DNA of 64,000 nucleotides from Pedobacter sp. KBS0701 (lineage in GTDB: Bacteria; Bacteroidota; Bacteroidia; Sphingobacteriales; Sphingobacteriaceae): NCBI RefSeq assembly GCF_005938645.2, contig NZ_CP042171.1, forward strand, positions 558,001-622,000, in the 5' to 3' direction. Below, piece after piece: positions 17,911-26,988 of the stretch. The notes below the pieces were generated by a model that searched no databases, was not told where the DNA came from, and saw only the letters and a program-made list of their open reading frames with translations. Position 1 is the stretch's first letter; each line of letters opens with the position of its first letter. A program made the position numbers and the translations under genes.

Positions 17911-18004
17911 CGGTCTGTGTTCAATCACAGACCGAAAATGACTTTAATTTTTATAATCGTCCTCGTTTGAAACGAGGATGAGTGAGAACGGCGATTGTAT
18001 CGCC
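17911..18004. repeat. Three consecutive hairpins between rhaEW and rhaI
   Basis: Hairpin 1: CGGTCTGTG-TTCAAT-CACAGACCG (17911-17934). Hairpin 2: TCCTCGTTT-G-AAACGAGGA (17960-17978). Hairpin 3: GGCGAT-TGT-ATCGCC (17990-18004). All are perfect. They fill the end of the 244-base gap before the isomerase start, where the other rha genes are 13-42 bases apart. They look like REP/BIME-type elements and could affect mRNA stability within the operon. Confidence 0.8.
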
Positions 18005-18035
18005 ACAACGATTAGCAATAAAACCAAATATCCTC

Positions 18036-19316
18036 ATGAATATCGATCAGAACCAAATAGAAAAACATAACGACTCCCTTTTAACTTCACATCAACGCAA
18101 ACTTGCTTTTTTGAAAGAAGATTGGTCACACGCTGATCTCGAAAGCGTAATCCAAAAATTGGTCGATTTTCAAATTGCCATTCCAAGCTGGGCATTGGGT
18201 ACTGGTGGAACACGTTTTGGCCGTTTTGCCATTACCGGTGGTGAGCCACGTAACATTGAAGAAAAAATTGAAGATGTAGGCTTACTTCATGCCCTTAATG
18301 GTGCAAGTGGCGCCATTTCGCTACACATTCCGTGGGATATCCCTCAAAATGCAGAAGCGTTAAAATCCTTAGCATCTGGCTATGGTTTAAAGTTCGATGC
18401 CATGAACTCCAATACCTTTCAGGATCAGAGAGGATCAGCACATAGCTATAAATTCGGTTCGCTTCAAAATGTGAATAAAGACATCCGCAAACAGGCAATT
18501 GAACATAATATTGAGGTAATTAAACACGGTATTGCATTGGGATCTGATGCGCTAACTGTTTGGCTTGCCGATGGTTCTTGTTTTCCTGGTCAGCTTAATT
18601 TTCGTAAAGCATTCGAAAATACTTTAGAAAGCCTTCAGGAAATCTATTCATCCTTGCCGGAAGATTGGAAAATGTTTGTGGAGTATAAAGCCTTCGAGCC
18701 TAACTTTTATTCAACAACAGTTGGCGATTGGGGTCAATCACTGTTATACGCCAGTAAACTGGGTAAAAAAGCCTATACCTTGGTGGATTTAGGTCATCAT
18801 TTGCCAAATGCTAACATTGAGCAAATTGTGGCTTTATTGTTAATGGAAGGGAAATTGGGTGGTTTCCACTTCAACGATTCTAAATACGGCGATGATGATT
18901 TAACTGCCGGAAGTATTAAACCTTATCAATTGTTCCTGATCTTTAACGAACTGGTAGAAGGTATGGATGCAAAAGGCATGAACCATACAAAAGATTTAGG
19001 ATGGATGATCGATGCTTCTCACAATGTGAAAGATCCTTTAGAGGATTTATTACAGTCAGTGGAAGCCATTATGATTGCCTATGCACAAGCCTTATTAGTT
19101 GATAGAAAAGCAGTAAACGAAGCGCAGAACAACAACGACGTAGCCAAAGCACAGGAAATTTTGCAGCATACTTTCCGTAGCGATTTAAGGGCTTTAGTAG
19201 CCGAAGCCAGATTAAGAGCTGGAGCAGCTTTATCACCGATTGTACTTTACCGTGGTTTAGAAGTTAGAAATCAATTAGTTAATCACCGCGGAAATACTGT
19301 TGCCACAGGTTTGTAA
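18036..19316 (+). CDS. rhaI: L-rhamnose isomerase, RhaI type (Streptomyces/Pseudomonas subtype)
   Basis: The product is 426 residues when started at ATG 18036 (MNIDQNQIEKH). The upstream 18 codons run through hairpin 3 and are not family-like. It is a xylose-isomerase-like TIM barrel with the metal ligands placed as in RhaI: VEYKAFEP (Glu), VDLGHHLPN (His), GGFHFNDSKYGDDD (Asp). It converts L-rhamnose to L-rhamnulose in the cytoplasm. It belongs to the RhaI subtype and not to the E. coli RhaA family. The kinase gene follows 12 bases downstream. Confidence 0.92.
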   Translation: MNIDQNQIEKHNDSLLTSHQRKLAFLKEDWSHADLESVIQKLVDFQIAIPSWALGTGGTRFGRFAITGGEPRNIEEKIEDVGLLHALNGASGAISLHIPWDIPQNAEALKSLASGYGLKFDAMNSNTFQDQRGSAHSYKFGSLQNVNKDIRKQAIEHNIEVIKHGIALGSDALTVWLADGSCFPGQLNFRKAFENTLESLQEIYSSLPEDWKMFVEYKAFEPNFYSTTVGDWGQSLLYASKLGKKAYTLVDLGHHLPNANIEQIVALLLMEGKLGGFHFNDSKYGDDDLTAGSIKPYQLFLIFNELVEGMDAKGMNHTKDLGWMIDASHNVKDPLEDLLQSVEAIMIAYAQALLVDRKAVNEAQNNNDVAKAQEILQHTFRSDLRALVAEARLRAGAALSPIVLYRGLEVRNQLVNHRGNTVATGL

Positions 19317-19328
19317 GTAGAGAATAAA

Positions 19329-20714
19329 ATGACTAAACCTGTAATCGCCATATTTGATGTTGGGAAAACAAATAAAAAACTGTTCTTGATCGACGAAAGC
19401 TATAGTATTGTTTACGAGCGGTCAGCACGTTTTGTAGAAACTGTTGATGAGGACGGCGAACCGTGCGAAAATCTCGAAAGCCTGCGTTTATCCGTTTACG
19501 ATTCCCTGCATCAGGTTTTGCAGTTAAAAGAGTTCGATGTTAAGGCCATAAACTTTTCTACTTATGGGGCTAGTTTTGTTTATCTTGATAAAAACGGCGA
19601 TCCCCTGACACCACTTTATAACTATTTAAAAGAGTATCCTGAAGCGCTTAAAAATGCCTTTTATGCAAAGTACGGTGGCGAGGAGAAGATTTCATTAGAA
19701 ACGGCCTCACCAATTTTAGGCAGCTTAAATTCAGGGATGCAAGTGTACCGCATGAAAAATGAAAAGCCCGAAATATTTAAAAAAGTAAAGTGGGCGTTAC
19801 ATCTGCCTCAATATTTAAGCTATCTGATTACGGGTAAGGCTGTGGCAGATATTACCAGCATTGGTTGTCATACCCAACTCTGGGATTTCAATAAAAACCA
19901 GTACCATAACTGGGTATCGGCAGAAAAGCTCGACGATAAGTTTGGAACCTTTACTCCGGGCGATTCCAGCCTGAAAATCAATTTTGAAGGTAAAAGTATT
20001 CAGGTTGGAGTAGGTCTTCACGATAGCTCCGCAGCGCTGATTCCTTACCTGGCTAATTTTAACACACCATTTGTGCTCATTTCAACCGGAACCTGGTGTA
20101 TCAGTTTAAATCCTTTTAACCAGGAAGCTTTAACAGCCGAAGAACTTAAACAGGATTGTCTGTGTTACATGCACTTTAAAGGGAAGGCGGTTAAGGCTTC
20201 GCGTGTTTTTGCAGGTTATGAGCATGAGGTACAGCTTAAACGGATCGCCGAACATTTCAATCGCGCGGCCTATCTATTTAAACATTTGAAGTTTAACCCC
20301 TCCATGATTTTGAAACTGGCTAATAAAATCCCTGAAAACCAACAGGAACAACAAGGTTTTTCGGCAAGTTCTGCATTTCAAGCGCGTGATCTGAGCCTCT
20401 TCCAAACCGCGGAGGAAGCCTATCATCAATTGATTTTTGACCTGATTAAACAACAGATTTATTCGTTAAAGTTAATTTTAAATGCAGGTGTGAAAAGGAT
20501 TTTTGTAGATGGTGGTTTCGGTAAAAATGCAATTTATATGCATCTGTTGGCTATTTCTATTCCAGATATAGAGGTTTATGCTTCCTCAGTTTCGCAAGCT
20601 ACGGCAATTGGTACGGCGTTGGCAATAAATGACGCCTGGAACGAAAATCCTGCACCAACAGATATGATCCAGTTAAAATACTATTCTGCCATACAACGCA
20701 CCATAGATTTTTAG
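19329..20714 (+). CDS. FGGY-family carbohydrate kinase, probable L-rhamnulokinase
   Basis: The 461-residue FGGY kinase has the N-terminal phosphate-1 motif FDVGKTNKKLFLID, the phosphate-2 region STGTWCISLNPF near 252 and the adenosine motif VDGGFGKNAIYMHLL near 395. Placed directly between the rhamnose isomerase and the regulator, it should phosphorylate L-rhamnulose to give the aldolase substrate. The sequence is divergent from E. coli RhaB, and related FGGY kinases use fuculose or xylulose, so the assignment leans on context. There is a 42-base gap to the regulator gene. Confidence 0.85.
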   Translation: MTKPVIAIFDVGKTNKKLFLIDESYSIVYERSARFVETVDEDGEPCENLESLRLSVYDSLHQVLQLKEFDVKAINFSTYGASFVYLDKNGDPLTPLYNYLKEYPEALKNAFYAKYGGEEKISLETASPILGSLNSGMQVYRMKNEKPEIFKKVKWALHLPQYLSYLITGKAVADITSIGCHTQLWDFNKNQYHNWVSAEKLDDKFGTFTPGDSSLKINFEGKSIQVGVGLHDSSAALIPYLANFNTPFVLISTGTWCISLNPFNQEALTAEELKQDCLCYMHFKGKAVKASRVFAGYEHEVQLKRIAEHFNRAAYLFKHLKFNPSMILKLANKIPENQQEQQGFSASSAFQARDLSLFQTAEEAYHQLIFDLIKQQIYSLKLILNAGVKRIFVDGGFGKNAIYMHLLAISIPDIEVYASSVSQATAIGTALAINDAWNENPAPTDMIQLKYYSAIQRTIDF

Positions 20715-20756
20715 GGATTTCCGTATATTAGAATTTCCTACATCAATATAGTCAAT

Positions 20757-21788
20757 TTGAAACCAGAAGATTTAATCCCGTATCTTAACGTCGACGAGTA
20801 TTCATCGACGCCAAAATACAAGCAGTTAACGAATGCTATTTTGGCGGCTATTGAAAGTGGTAAACTTCTGAAAAATAGTTTGTTGCCTTCGATAAATGAG
20901 TTGAGTTTTAGTCTGGAGATGTCGAGAGACACCGCCGAAAAAGGTTACCGCAACCTCCGCAAACTGGGGGTGGTTGATTCTGTACCAGGAAAGGGTTATT
21001 TTATCATCAATACCGATTTTTCCCGTAAACTAAAGGTTTGTCTGCTTTTTAATAAACTCAGTACGCACAAAAAGATCATTTACGATTCCTTCACAAAAAC
21101 CTTAGGAGAACGTGCCGCAATCGATTTTTATATCTACAACAACGATTTCGCCCTGTTTAAAAAAATGATTGTGGCCAAACGCGGCGATTATTCGCACTTT
21201 GTAATTATTCCACATTTTTTAGAAGGAGGTGAAAATGCGCACGAAATTATCAATACCATCCCAAAAGAAAAACTGGTTATACTTGATAAACTTTTACCTG
21301 GGGTAACCGGCGATTATGCTGCGGCCTACGAAAACTTTGCACAGGATATTTACGCAGCTTTAGAACAGGCATTAGACCGCCTTTCGCATTATCGAACCTT
21401 GAAAATTATCTTTCCAAAAAACAGTTATTTCCCGCACGAAATACTCACAGGCTTTTACAGGTTCTGCCAGCAATATGCTTTTGATCATAAGGTAATCCAC
21501 AACATTAAAGACGAGGAAATTAATCCTGGGGAGGTATACATTAACCTGATGGAAGATGACCTGGTAACACTGATTGAACGCTTAATTGCCCAGAAACTTA
21601 AAATCGGGAAGGATGTTGGCGTAATTTCTTATAACGAAACGCCTTTAAAAAGAATTATTTTGGATGGGATTACCACCATTTCAACTGATTTTAGCGAACT
21701 GGGCGCTCAAGCTGCTGAATTTATCCTTAACGGAAAAACTGAAAAGGTAGCCGTGCCTTTTTATTTGAACCTGCGTAAATCGCTTTAA
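20757..21788 (+). CDS. GntR-type transcriptional regulator with LacI-like sensor domain, probable rhamnose-regulon regulator
   Basis: The 343-residue protein starts at TTG 20757; the first internal ATG would cut off half the DNA-binding domain. Residues 1-85 are a GntR winged helix (PKYKQLTNAILAAIESGKL, then LPSINELSFSLEMSRDTAEKG), and the rest is a periplasmic-binding-protein-like domain as in LacI regulators, ending IDxx-TTISTDFSELGAQAAEF. This architecture is typical of Bacteroidota sugar regulators. As the last gene of the rha cluster it probably controls it in response to L-rhamnose or a pathway intermediate. No operator palindrome common to its own promoter and the rhaT region was found by eye. 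Confidence 0.87.
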   Translation: MKPEDLIPYLNVDEYSSTPKYKQLTNAILAAIESGKLLKNSLLPSINELSFSLEMSRDTAEKGYRNLRKLGVVDSVPGKGYFIINTDFSRKLKVCLLFNKLSTHKKIIYDSFTKTLGERAAIDFYIYNNDFALFKKMIVAKRGDYSHFVIIPHFLEGGENAHEIINTIPKEKLVILDKLLPGVTGDYAAAYENFAQDIYAALEQALDRLSHYRTLKIIFPKNSYFPHEILTGFYRFCQQYAFDHKVIHNIKDEEINPGEVYINLMEDDLVTLIERLIAQKLKIGKDVGVISYNETPLKRIILDGITTISTDFSELGAQAAEFILNGKTEKVAVPFYLNLRKSL

Positions 21789-21860
21789 GTTAGGTTATTC
21801 TCAACTTGCTACGCACTAGATTTAGTTAATAGGTTTACTCAGTAAACGCATTCTTTAATG

Positions 21861-21902
21861 TAGCTAAATATTTTGAATTTGTTATCTAATTAGCTAACTT
21901 TG
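21861..21902 (+). promoter_or_regulatory. higBA promoter with paired TAGCTAA sites
   Basis: The minus-7 box TAACTTTG lies at 21895-21902, with TTTTG at 21871-21875 as minus-33. TAGCTAA occurs at 21861-21867 and 21891-21897, exactly 30 bp apart and bracketing the promoter. This fits an antitoxin dimer binding each site to repress its own operon. Confidence 0.6.
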
Positions 21903-21922
21903 AGTTGACCTAAATCTGGTTA

Positions 21923-22274
21923 ATGAACGAGGAATTTATCAGGGACATTTTTTACTTTGAAGAGTATTTTGGATTTTTATGGGTAGCTTAAGCCCAACGT
22001 AAAGAAGAAATTCAATTGGACTTTACAATTAATCGCTACACTTGAAAAAGTTCCTGAAAAATATTTTAAGCACATCACAGGTTCAACAGGACTTTTTGAA
22101 ATTAGGGTCGAAGTTGGTTCAGATATTTTTCGGGTATTTAGTTTCTTCGATAAGGGAAAACTGATCATCCTGGTAAATGGTTTTCAAAAGAAAACTCAAA
22201 AAACACCTAAAAATGAAATTGAACTGGCTGAGAAACTTAAAAAGAAATATTTCGATGGAAAAGACAAAAAATAA
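21923..22274 (+). pseudogene. Broken HigB/Gp49-like (PF05973, RelE-superfamily) toxin gene
   Basis: The frame begins MNEEFIRDIFYFEEYF, then loses phase in the T-rich stretch 21965-21980. In the continuing frame a TAG (21984-21986) stands where the family has a sense codon, and from there the sequence is family-like to the end: FNWTLQLIATLEKVP, FEIRVEVGSDIFRVF and VNGFQKKTQKTPKNEIELA. At least one frameshift and one nonsense codon are needed to explain it, so no full toxin can be made. Its end overlaps the antitoxin start by 20 bases, the usual higBA order. Confidence 0.8.
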
Positions 22275-22560
22275 ATTGACATTATTTGCTGATCATTTGG
22301 ACAGCGAATACGGCAAACGTGGGACTGAAGAAAGAGAAATCTACGAACAAGAGTTTGAGCGTTTTAAGCTAGGAGCCATGCTTCAGGAACTTCGGAAAGA
22401 AAAGGGATTGACGCAAGAGCAGCTTGCAGAAAAATGTGGTACTACAAAAACCTACATTTCAAGAATTGAAAATAATGCAAGTGATATTAGACTTTCGACT
22501 TTAATGAGGATTATTAAAGTTGGACTTGGGGGACATTTGAACTTAAACGTGAGTTTATAA
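22255..22560 (+). CDS. HigA-like XRE antitoxin
   Basis: ATG 22255 gives a 101-residue protein; the longer frame from 22177 reads antisense phase through the toxin gene and is unlikely. The N-terminal half (FADHLDSEYGKRGTEEREIY) matches the toxin-binding region of this antitoxin group, and the C-terminal half is a helix-turn-helix (LRKEKGLTQEQLAEKCGTTK, then YISRIENN). It is intact although its toxin gene is broken, so it may survive as a regulator of its own promoter or of related loci. Confidence 0.85.
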   Translation: MEKTKNKLTLFADHLDSEYGKRGTEEREIYEQEFERFKLGAMLQELRKEKGLTQEQLAEKCGTTKTYISRIENNASDIRLSTLMRIIKVGLGGHLNLNVSL

Positions 22561-22587
22561 AAAGCAATATTATCTTATTTAGTTTAA

Positions 22588-25500
22588 ATGAGTGATCAGG
22601 TAACCGCGCATCCAGTATCAGAACAAAATCCTTACGATTATATCTTAAAGGATTTTAACCTGAAAAATCTGAGCCAGATTGTTATCCTCAAACATTTAAA
22701 CGGATTGATTCATACTGATGTTAAAGGCTTTTATCAGCTTGTTCCAGAGCAGATTGAAATCGATTTTGCAGCTTTTAGCGATGAAGCCTCCGGATTACCT
22801 TTTCCAATTGTTCAGGTTCAGCAGTACCCAAACTCGGTAAAACTTTCTTGCCGGTGCAGTACACCAAAATATAAACTATGTGAACATCAGGCGAGGGTTT
22901 TATACAACATCCTTCAGCGTCAGGATCTGCTCATTTTTTTCGACAGTAACCAGCGGAAACAAAAGCTGGCCAAAATTGCAATCGATTATGGATTGGAGAA
23001 AGAGGATAATCTCGATCTTCTGTTTAATCTCCGCTACGAGAATGACCAGGTAACCATCCGGCCAAAAATGGATGCCCTCCAGCCATTTAACAAAGAAACA
23101 CAGCAAAATTTACAGGAACTTTTACTGCCGGCAAGTAAACCTAAAATAAAAGCGCCTGTCAAAAACAACCCGGGTAAAATGATCCTGGTTTTTGGGCAAC
23201 ATCGCTATTACAACAATTTAACGGTAGAATTATTTGAAGCCCAAACTACTAAGAATGGAAAGGTTAAAAATCCTTTAAAAGGAATTAATCCGGCTGATTT
23301 GCTCTTTAAAACAAATGATAACGATGAGGTAAAGTTTTATAGCGGTATTACCACTTTTCAGCAGAATTACAATAATGATCAAAGCGAGGTGGAAATTGAA
23401 GCCTTAAAAGCGATCGTGAAAAATCCTCAACAGATTCCTTTTTACCTGCAGGATAGTAAGCAGTCTGTGGCTATTCAAGCCTCCACCATTATCGCAGTTA
23501 ATGCACATTTACTGGAAGTAGATTTACATCTTTCGGTAAACCAGCGTGATGATTATTATGAAATTACAGGGCGGCTGATCATCGAAGGGAAATCATGCGA
23601 ACTGGATAACCTGGTATTGGTACACCAGTATTTTGTTAAACTTAACAATCAACTCTATCTAATTGGCAGGCTGGATTTTCTACGCGTAATTGGTTTTTTC
23701 AAAAAGCAGAGCAACAAGTTAATTCTGCACAAAACCAAATATCCGGAATTTCAAAAAGTTATTCTGGTGCCTTTAGAAGGAAGTATCCATGTTGATTATT
23801 CTTATTTAAAACCTGCCACAAAAAGCCAGATCGAAGAAAAGGGTTTCGATCTTGAAAACGAACAGTTAATCTACCTGTCAGAATCTGAAGATTACATTCT
23901 TCTTACACCGGTAATGCGTTATGGAAACCTGGAAATTCCTGTGCTGTCTAAAAAGAAAATCCAGGCGCAGGATAAACTGGGTAATCTCTTTACCTTGCAT
24001 CGTGATGAAGATGCCGAACTGCAGTTTATCGGGAACGTTTTGAAACAGCACCCTTATTTCTATGATCAGGAAACCAACGATTCTTTTTATCTGCACCGCA
24101 AAAGGTTTCTGGAAGAAGCCTGGTTCCTTGATGCTTTTGAAGTATGGCGAAATAAAGGAATTCATATTTTAGGATTCAACCAGCTCAAAAACAACAAATT
24201 GAGCGAATTTCAGGCAAAAATCAATATCGAGGTATTGAGTGGGACGGATTGGTTTGAAACCAAAGTAAAGGTAAAGTTTGGTAAACAACAGGTTGCGTTA
24301 AAACATCTCCATAAATCGATCAGGAACAAAAGTAAGTTTGTAATGCTTGATGATGGAACCCAGGGCATACTGCCAGATGAGTGGATCGAAAAATTTGCAG
24401 CTTATTTTAGTGCTGGCGAAGTAACCGAAGATGCCATTCTTACGCCTAAAATTAAGTTTGCTTCTATAAACGAGCTTTATGAAGATGCTTTGCTGGATGG
24501 TGATGTAAAAAACGAATTAAAACTGTACAGACAGAAATTTGAAGGTACCGAATCGATTCAAGAGGTAGCGGTGCCAAAAGGTTTAACCGCAACTTTACGC
24601 CATTACCAGAAAGATGGCTTAAACTGGCTCAACTTTTTAGATGATTTTAATTTTGGTTGTTGTTTAGCCGATGATATGGGATTGGGTAAAACCATTCAGG
24701 TTTTGGCTTTCATTTTATCACAGCGCGAAAAAGTAAAGCATAATACAAATCTGGTGGTGGTTCCGGCTTCGTTAATATTTAACTGGAAGGCTGAAGTAGA
24801 GAAGTTTGCACCATCCATAAAAGTAAAAACCATTTATGCTGGCGAAAGGACCAAAACAACTGATACTTTCGATGATTACGAAATCATTTTAACCTCTTAC
24901 GGGACATTACTTTCTGATATCCGTTTCCTGAAAGATTATCGCTTTAACTATATCTTTTTAGATGAATCGCAACTGATTAAAAATCCGGAATCGCAACGTT
25001 ATAAAGCAGTCCGGATGCTGCAGTCGCGAAATAAAGTAACCATGACGGGAACGCCGATTGAGAATAATACCTTTGATTTATATGGTCAGCTATCATTTGC
25101 CTGTCCGGGTTTGTTTGGCAGTAAACAGCAGTTTGCCGATTTATATTCAACCCCAATTGATCAGTTTAAAGACAGTAGAAGGGCAGAAGAACTCCAGAAG
25201 AAGATAAGGCCGTTTATTCTCCGCAGAACCAAGGAACAGGTAGCGAAAGAACTTCCCGATAAAACAGAAATAATATTGTATTGTGAAATGGGAGCTGAAC
25301 AGCGCGAAGTATACGAAGCGAACAAAAAGGAAATTCAGGATTTTATTTTGGGTAAACAGGAGGATGAGCTGCCTAAAAGTTCGATGCATGTACTGAAAAG
25401 TATTACCACCTTAAGGCAGATCTGCAACTCGGCTGCCTTACTCGCTGATGGAAAATCTTATCTGCAGGCTTCTTCAAAAATTGATGTGTTGATGGAGCAG

Positions 25501-25974
25501 ATTGAAAGCAAGGCCGGAAAACATAAAATTCTTGTTTTTTCTCAATTTGTTACCATGCTCGATCTGATTAAAAAGCAATTGGAAAGCAAGGGAATCAGGT
25601 ATGAATACCTCACCGGACAAACACGCAAAAGAGCTGAAGCGGTTGCCTCATTTCAGGAGAATGCCGATATTCCGGTTTTTCTGATCAGTTTAAAAGCCGG
25701 GGGTACCGGATTGAATTTAACCGAAGCTGATTATGTTTACCTGGTGGACCCATGGTGGAACCCCGCAGTGGAGAACCAGGCAATTGACCGCGCTTACCGG
25801 ATCGGGCAGCATAAAAATGTGATGGCTGTACGGCTAATCTGTCCTGACACGATTGAAGAAAAAATTATGAAACTTCAGGCGACCAAAAAAGATCTGGTCA
25901 AAGATCTGATCCAGACAGAAGGTAGTTTGTTTAAAAACTTGACTAAGAAAGAGTTATTAGGGTTGTTGAGCTAA
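22588..25974 (+). CDS. SWIM zinc-finger SNF2-family DEAD-like helicase/ATPase
   Basis: The 1128-residue protein has a SWIM zinc finger near residues 88-101 (SCRCSTPKYKLCEH, pattern CxC..CxH), a long middle region, and a complete SNF2 motor from about 670. Motifs seen: Walker A DDMGLGKT (about 694), Walker B variant LDESQ (about 791), MTGTPIEN, ILVFSQF, SLKAGGTGLNL and the QAIDRAYRIGQ block of motif VI. Proteins of this layout remodel DNA-bound complexes, but bacterial roles are poorly defined. It starts 27 bases after the antitoxin gene, yet its size and conservation suggest an independent core gene. Confidence 0.92.
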   Translation: MSDQVTAHPVSEQNPYDYILKDFNLKNLSQIVILKHLNGLIHTDVKGFYQLVPEQIEIDFAAFSDEASGLPFPIVQVQQYPNSVKLSCRCSTPKYKLCEHQARVLYNILQRQDLLIFFDSNQRKQKLAKIAIDYGLEKEDNLDLLFNLRYENDQVTIRPKMDALQPFNKETQQNLQELLLPASKPKIKAPVKNNPGKMILVFGQHRYYNNLTVELFEAQTTKNGKVKNPLKGINPADLLFKTNDNDEVKFYSGITTFQQNYNNDQSEVEIEALKAIVKNPQQIPFYLQDSKQSVAIQASTIIAVNAHLLEVDLHLSVNQRDDYYEITGRLIIEGKSCELDNLVLVHQYFVKLNNQLYLIGRLDFLRVIGFFKKQSNKLILHKTKYPEFQKVILVPLEGSIHVDYSYLKPATKSQIEEKGFDLENEQLIYLSESEDYILLTPVMRYGNLEIPVLSKKKIQAQDKLGNLFTLHRDEDAELQFIGNVLKQHPYFYDQETNDSFYLHRKRFLEEAWFLDAFEVWRNKGIHILGFNQLKNNKLSEFQAKINIEVLSGTDWFETKVKVKFGKQQVALKHLHKSIRNKSKFVMLDDGTQGILPDEWIEKFAAYFSAGEVTEDAILTPKIKFASINELYEDALLDGDVKNELKLYRQKFEGTESIQEVAVPKGLTATLRHYQKDGLNWLNFLDDFNFGCCLADDMGLGKTIQVLAFILSQREKVKHNTNLVVVPASLIFNWKAEVEKFAPSIKVKTIYAGERTKTTDTFDDYEIILTSYGTLLSDIRFLKDYRFNYIFLDESQLIKNPESQRYKAVRMLQSRNKVTMTGTPIENNTFDLYGQLSFACPGLFGSKQQFADLYSTPIDQFKDSRRAEELQKKIRPFILRRTKEQVAKELPDKTEIILYCEMGAEQREVYEANKKEIQDFILGKQEDELPKSSMHVLKSITTLRQICNSAALLADGKSYLQASSKIDVLMEQIESKAGKHKILVFSQFVTMLDLIKKQLESKGIRYEYLTGQTRKRAEAVASFQENADIPVFLISLKAGGTGLNLTEADYVYLVDPWWNPAVENQAIDRAYRIGQHKNVMAVRLICPDTIEEKIMKLQATKKDLVKDLIQTEGSLFKNLTKKELLGLLS

Positions 25975-26024
25975 ATTCCCCCGTGTTGTAAACAAATAGA
26001 TCCGCCTGGATTTAAAAAATCGGT

Positions 26025-26093
26025 CGTCATTCCCACGTAGGTGGGAATCTTAAAGCCATTGTATTACGATTCCCAATCAAGTTGGGAATGACG
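26025..26093. repeat. REP-like intergenic palindrome, class 2
   Basis: Outer arms CGTCATTCCCA (26025-26035) and TTGGGAATGACG (26082-26093) enclose hairpins TCCCAC-GTAG-GTGGGA and ATTCCCAA-TCAAG-TTGGGAAT. It lies between convergent genes. Confidence 0.75.
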
Positions 26094-26119
26094 CTTCGAC
26101 TCTCAGTTGAGGCGAACAT

Positions 26120-26941
26120 TTAAATCCCCACCTCAAACGCATAACCCAAAAATTCAGGTACATTCAAACTTTCTACAATTTTCCAATCCTTCTTTTCTGC
26201 AATAAAATTGGGTTCAGTAAGGCCCGTAGATTTAGCCGCATTAGTGTAAAATTCCATTTTTGCAGGATGGCTTGGCGAGCAGGCATTATACGTTCTGCCG
26301 AATGCCTGTTTTTCCAAAAGGTTTACCGCAACGCCTACCGCATCTGTTTGATGAATCAGGTTCACCGGCGCTAAACCATTTGGTACATTACTTTTTCCGG
26401 CAAAGAATCTGCCAGGGTTACGGTCAGGACCAATTAAGCCTGCAAAGCGGATCACTGTGTAGTTTTCCGGAAATAGTTCCTTAAATAGTATTTCGGCGGC
26501 CAGAACGACCTTTCCCGAATCCGTATCGGGATTTGGCTCGCTGTTTTCATTTACTGTTTTGTTTTCATCCGCATAAACACTGGTCGAACTGATCAACACC
26601 ACGTGTTTTGATTTATCTTTTGCAGCTGCTAAAATTGAGTTGACCTTTTGAGGATAATCAGGAAGTTCAGTCGAATTACGTCTTGGTGGAATGCAGATAA
26701 ACAATACATCTGCATCAAAAAAATCCTGATCTGCTGAGATCTGAGCAGCCGTTAAATTGACCAGAAACGGCTGAATGCCTTCTTCTGAAAGTTTTGATAA
26801 CTTTTCAGGAGTTGTGGTAGAGCCTTTAACCTGGTAAGACAATTGAATCAGTTTTCGGGCAAATGCCAGACCAAACCAGCCACAACCCAAAATCGATATG
26901 GTTTTAATGCTGTTTTTATGTGTCGTATTATATTGAATCAT
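26120..26941 (-). CDS. NAD(P)-dependent epimerase/dehydratase-like protein (YeeZ-like)
   Basis: The product is 273 residues from ATG 26941 (MIQYNTTHKN). A TTG at 26992 would add 17 codons that overlap the upstream gene. The Rossmann glycine motif is ILGCGWFGLAFARKLI, followed by DVLFICIPPRRN and the SSTSVYAD strand with the Ser/Tyr region of extended SDRs. It resembles YeeZ-type atypical SDR proteins, whose substrates are mostly unknown. The gene lies 47 bases downstream of another epimerase-like gene on the same strand, so they are likely co-transcribed. Confidence 0.85.
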   Translation of the reverse strand: MIQYNTTHKNSIKTISILGCGWFGLAFARKLIQLSYQVKGSTTTPEKLSKLSEEGIQPFLVNLTAAQISADQDFFDADVLFICIPPRRNSTELPDYPQKVNSILAAAKDKSKHVVLISSTSVYADENKTVNENSEPNPDTDSGKVVLAAEILFKELFPENYTVIRFAGLIGPDRNPGRFFAGKSNVPNGLAPVNLIHQTDAVGVAVNLLEKQAFGRTYNACSPSHPAKMEFYTNAAKSTGLTEPNFIAEKKDWKIVESLNVPEFLGYAFEVGI

Positions 26942-26988
26942 TTGCCCTAAAGATAAATAGTTGGCTTTATAATTTGCCCTGATTCGTG

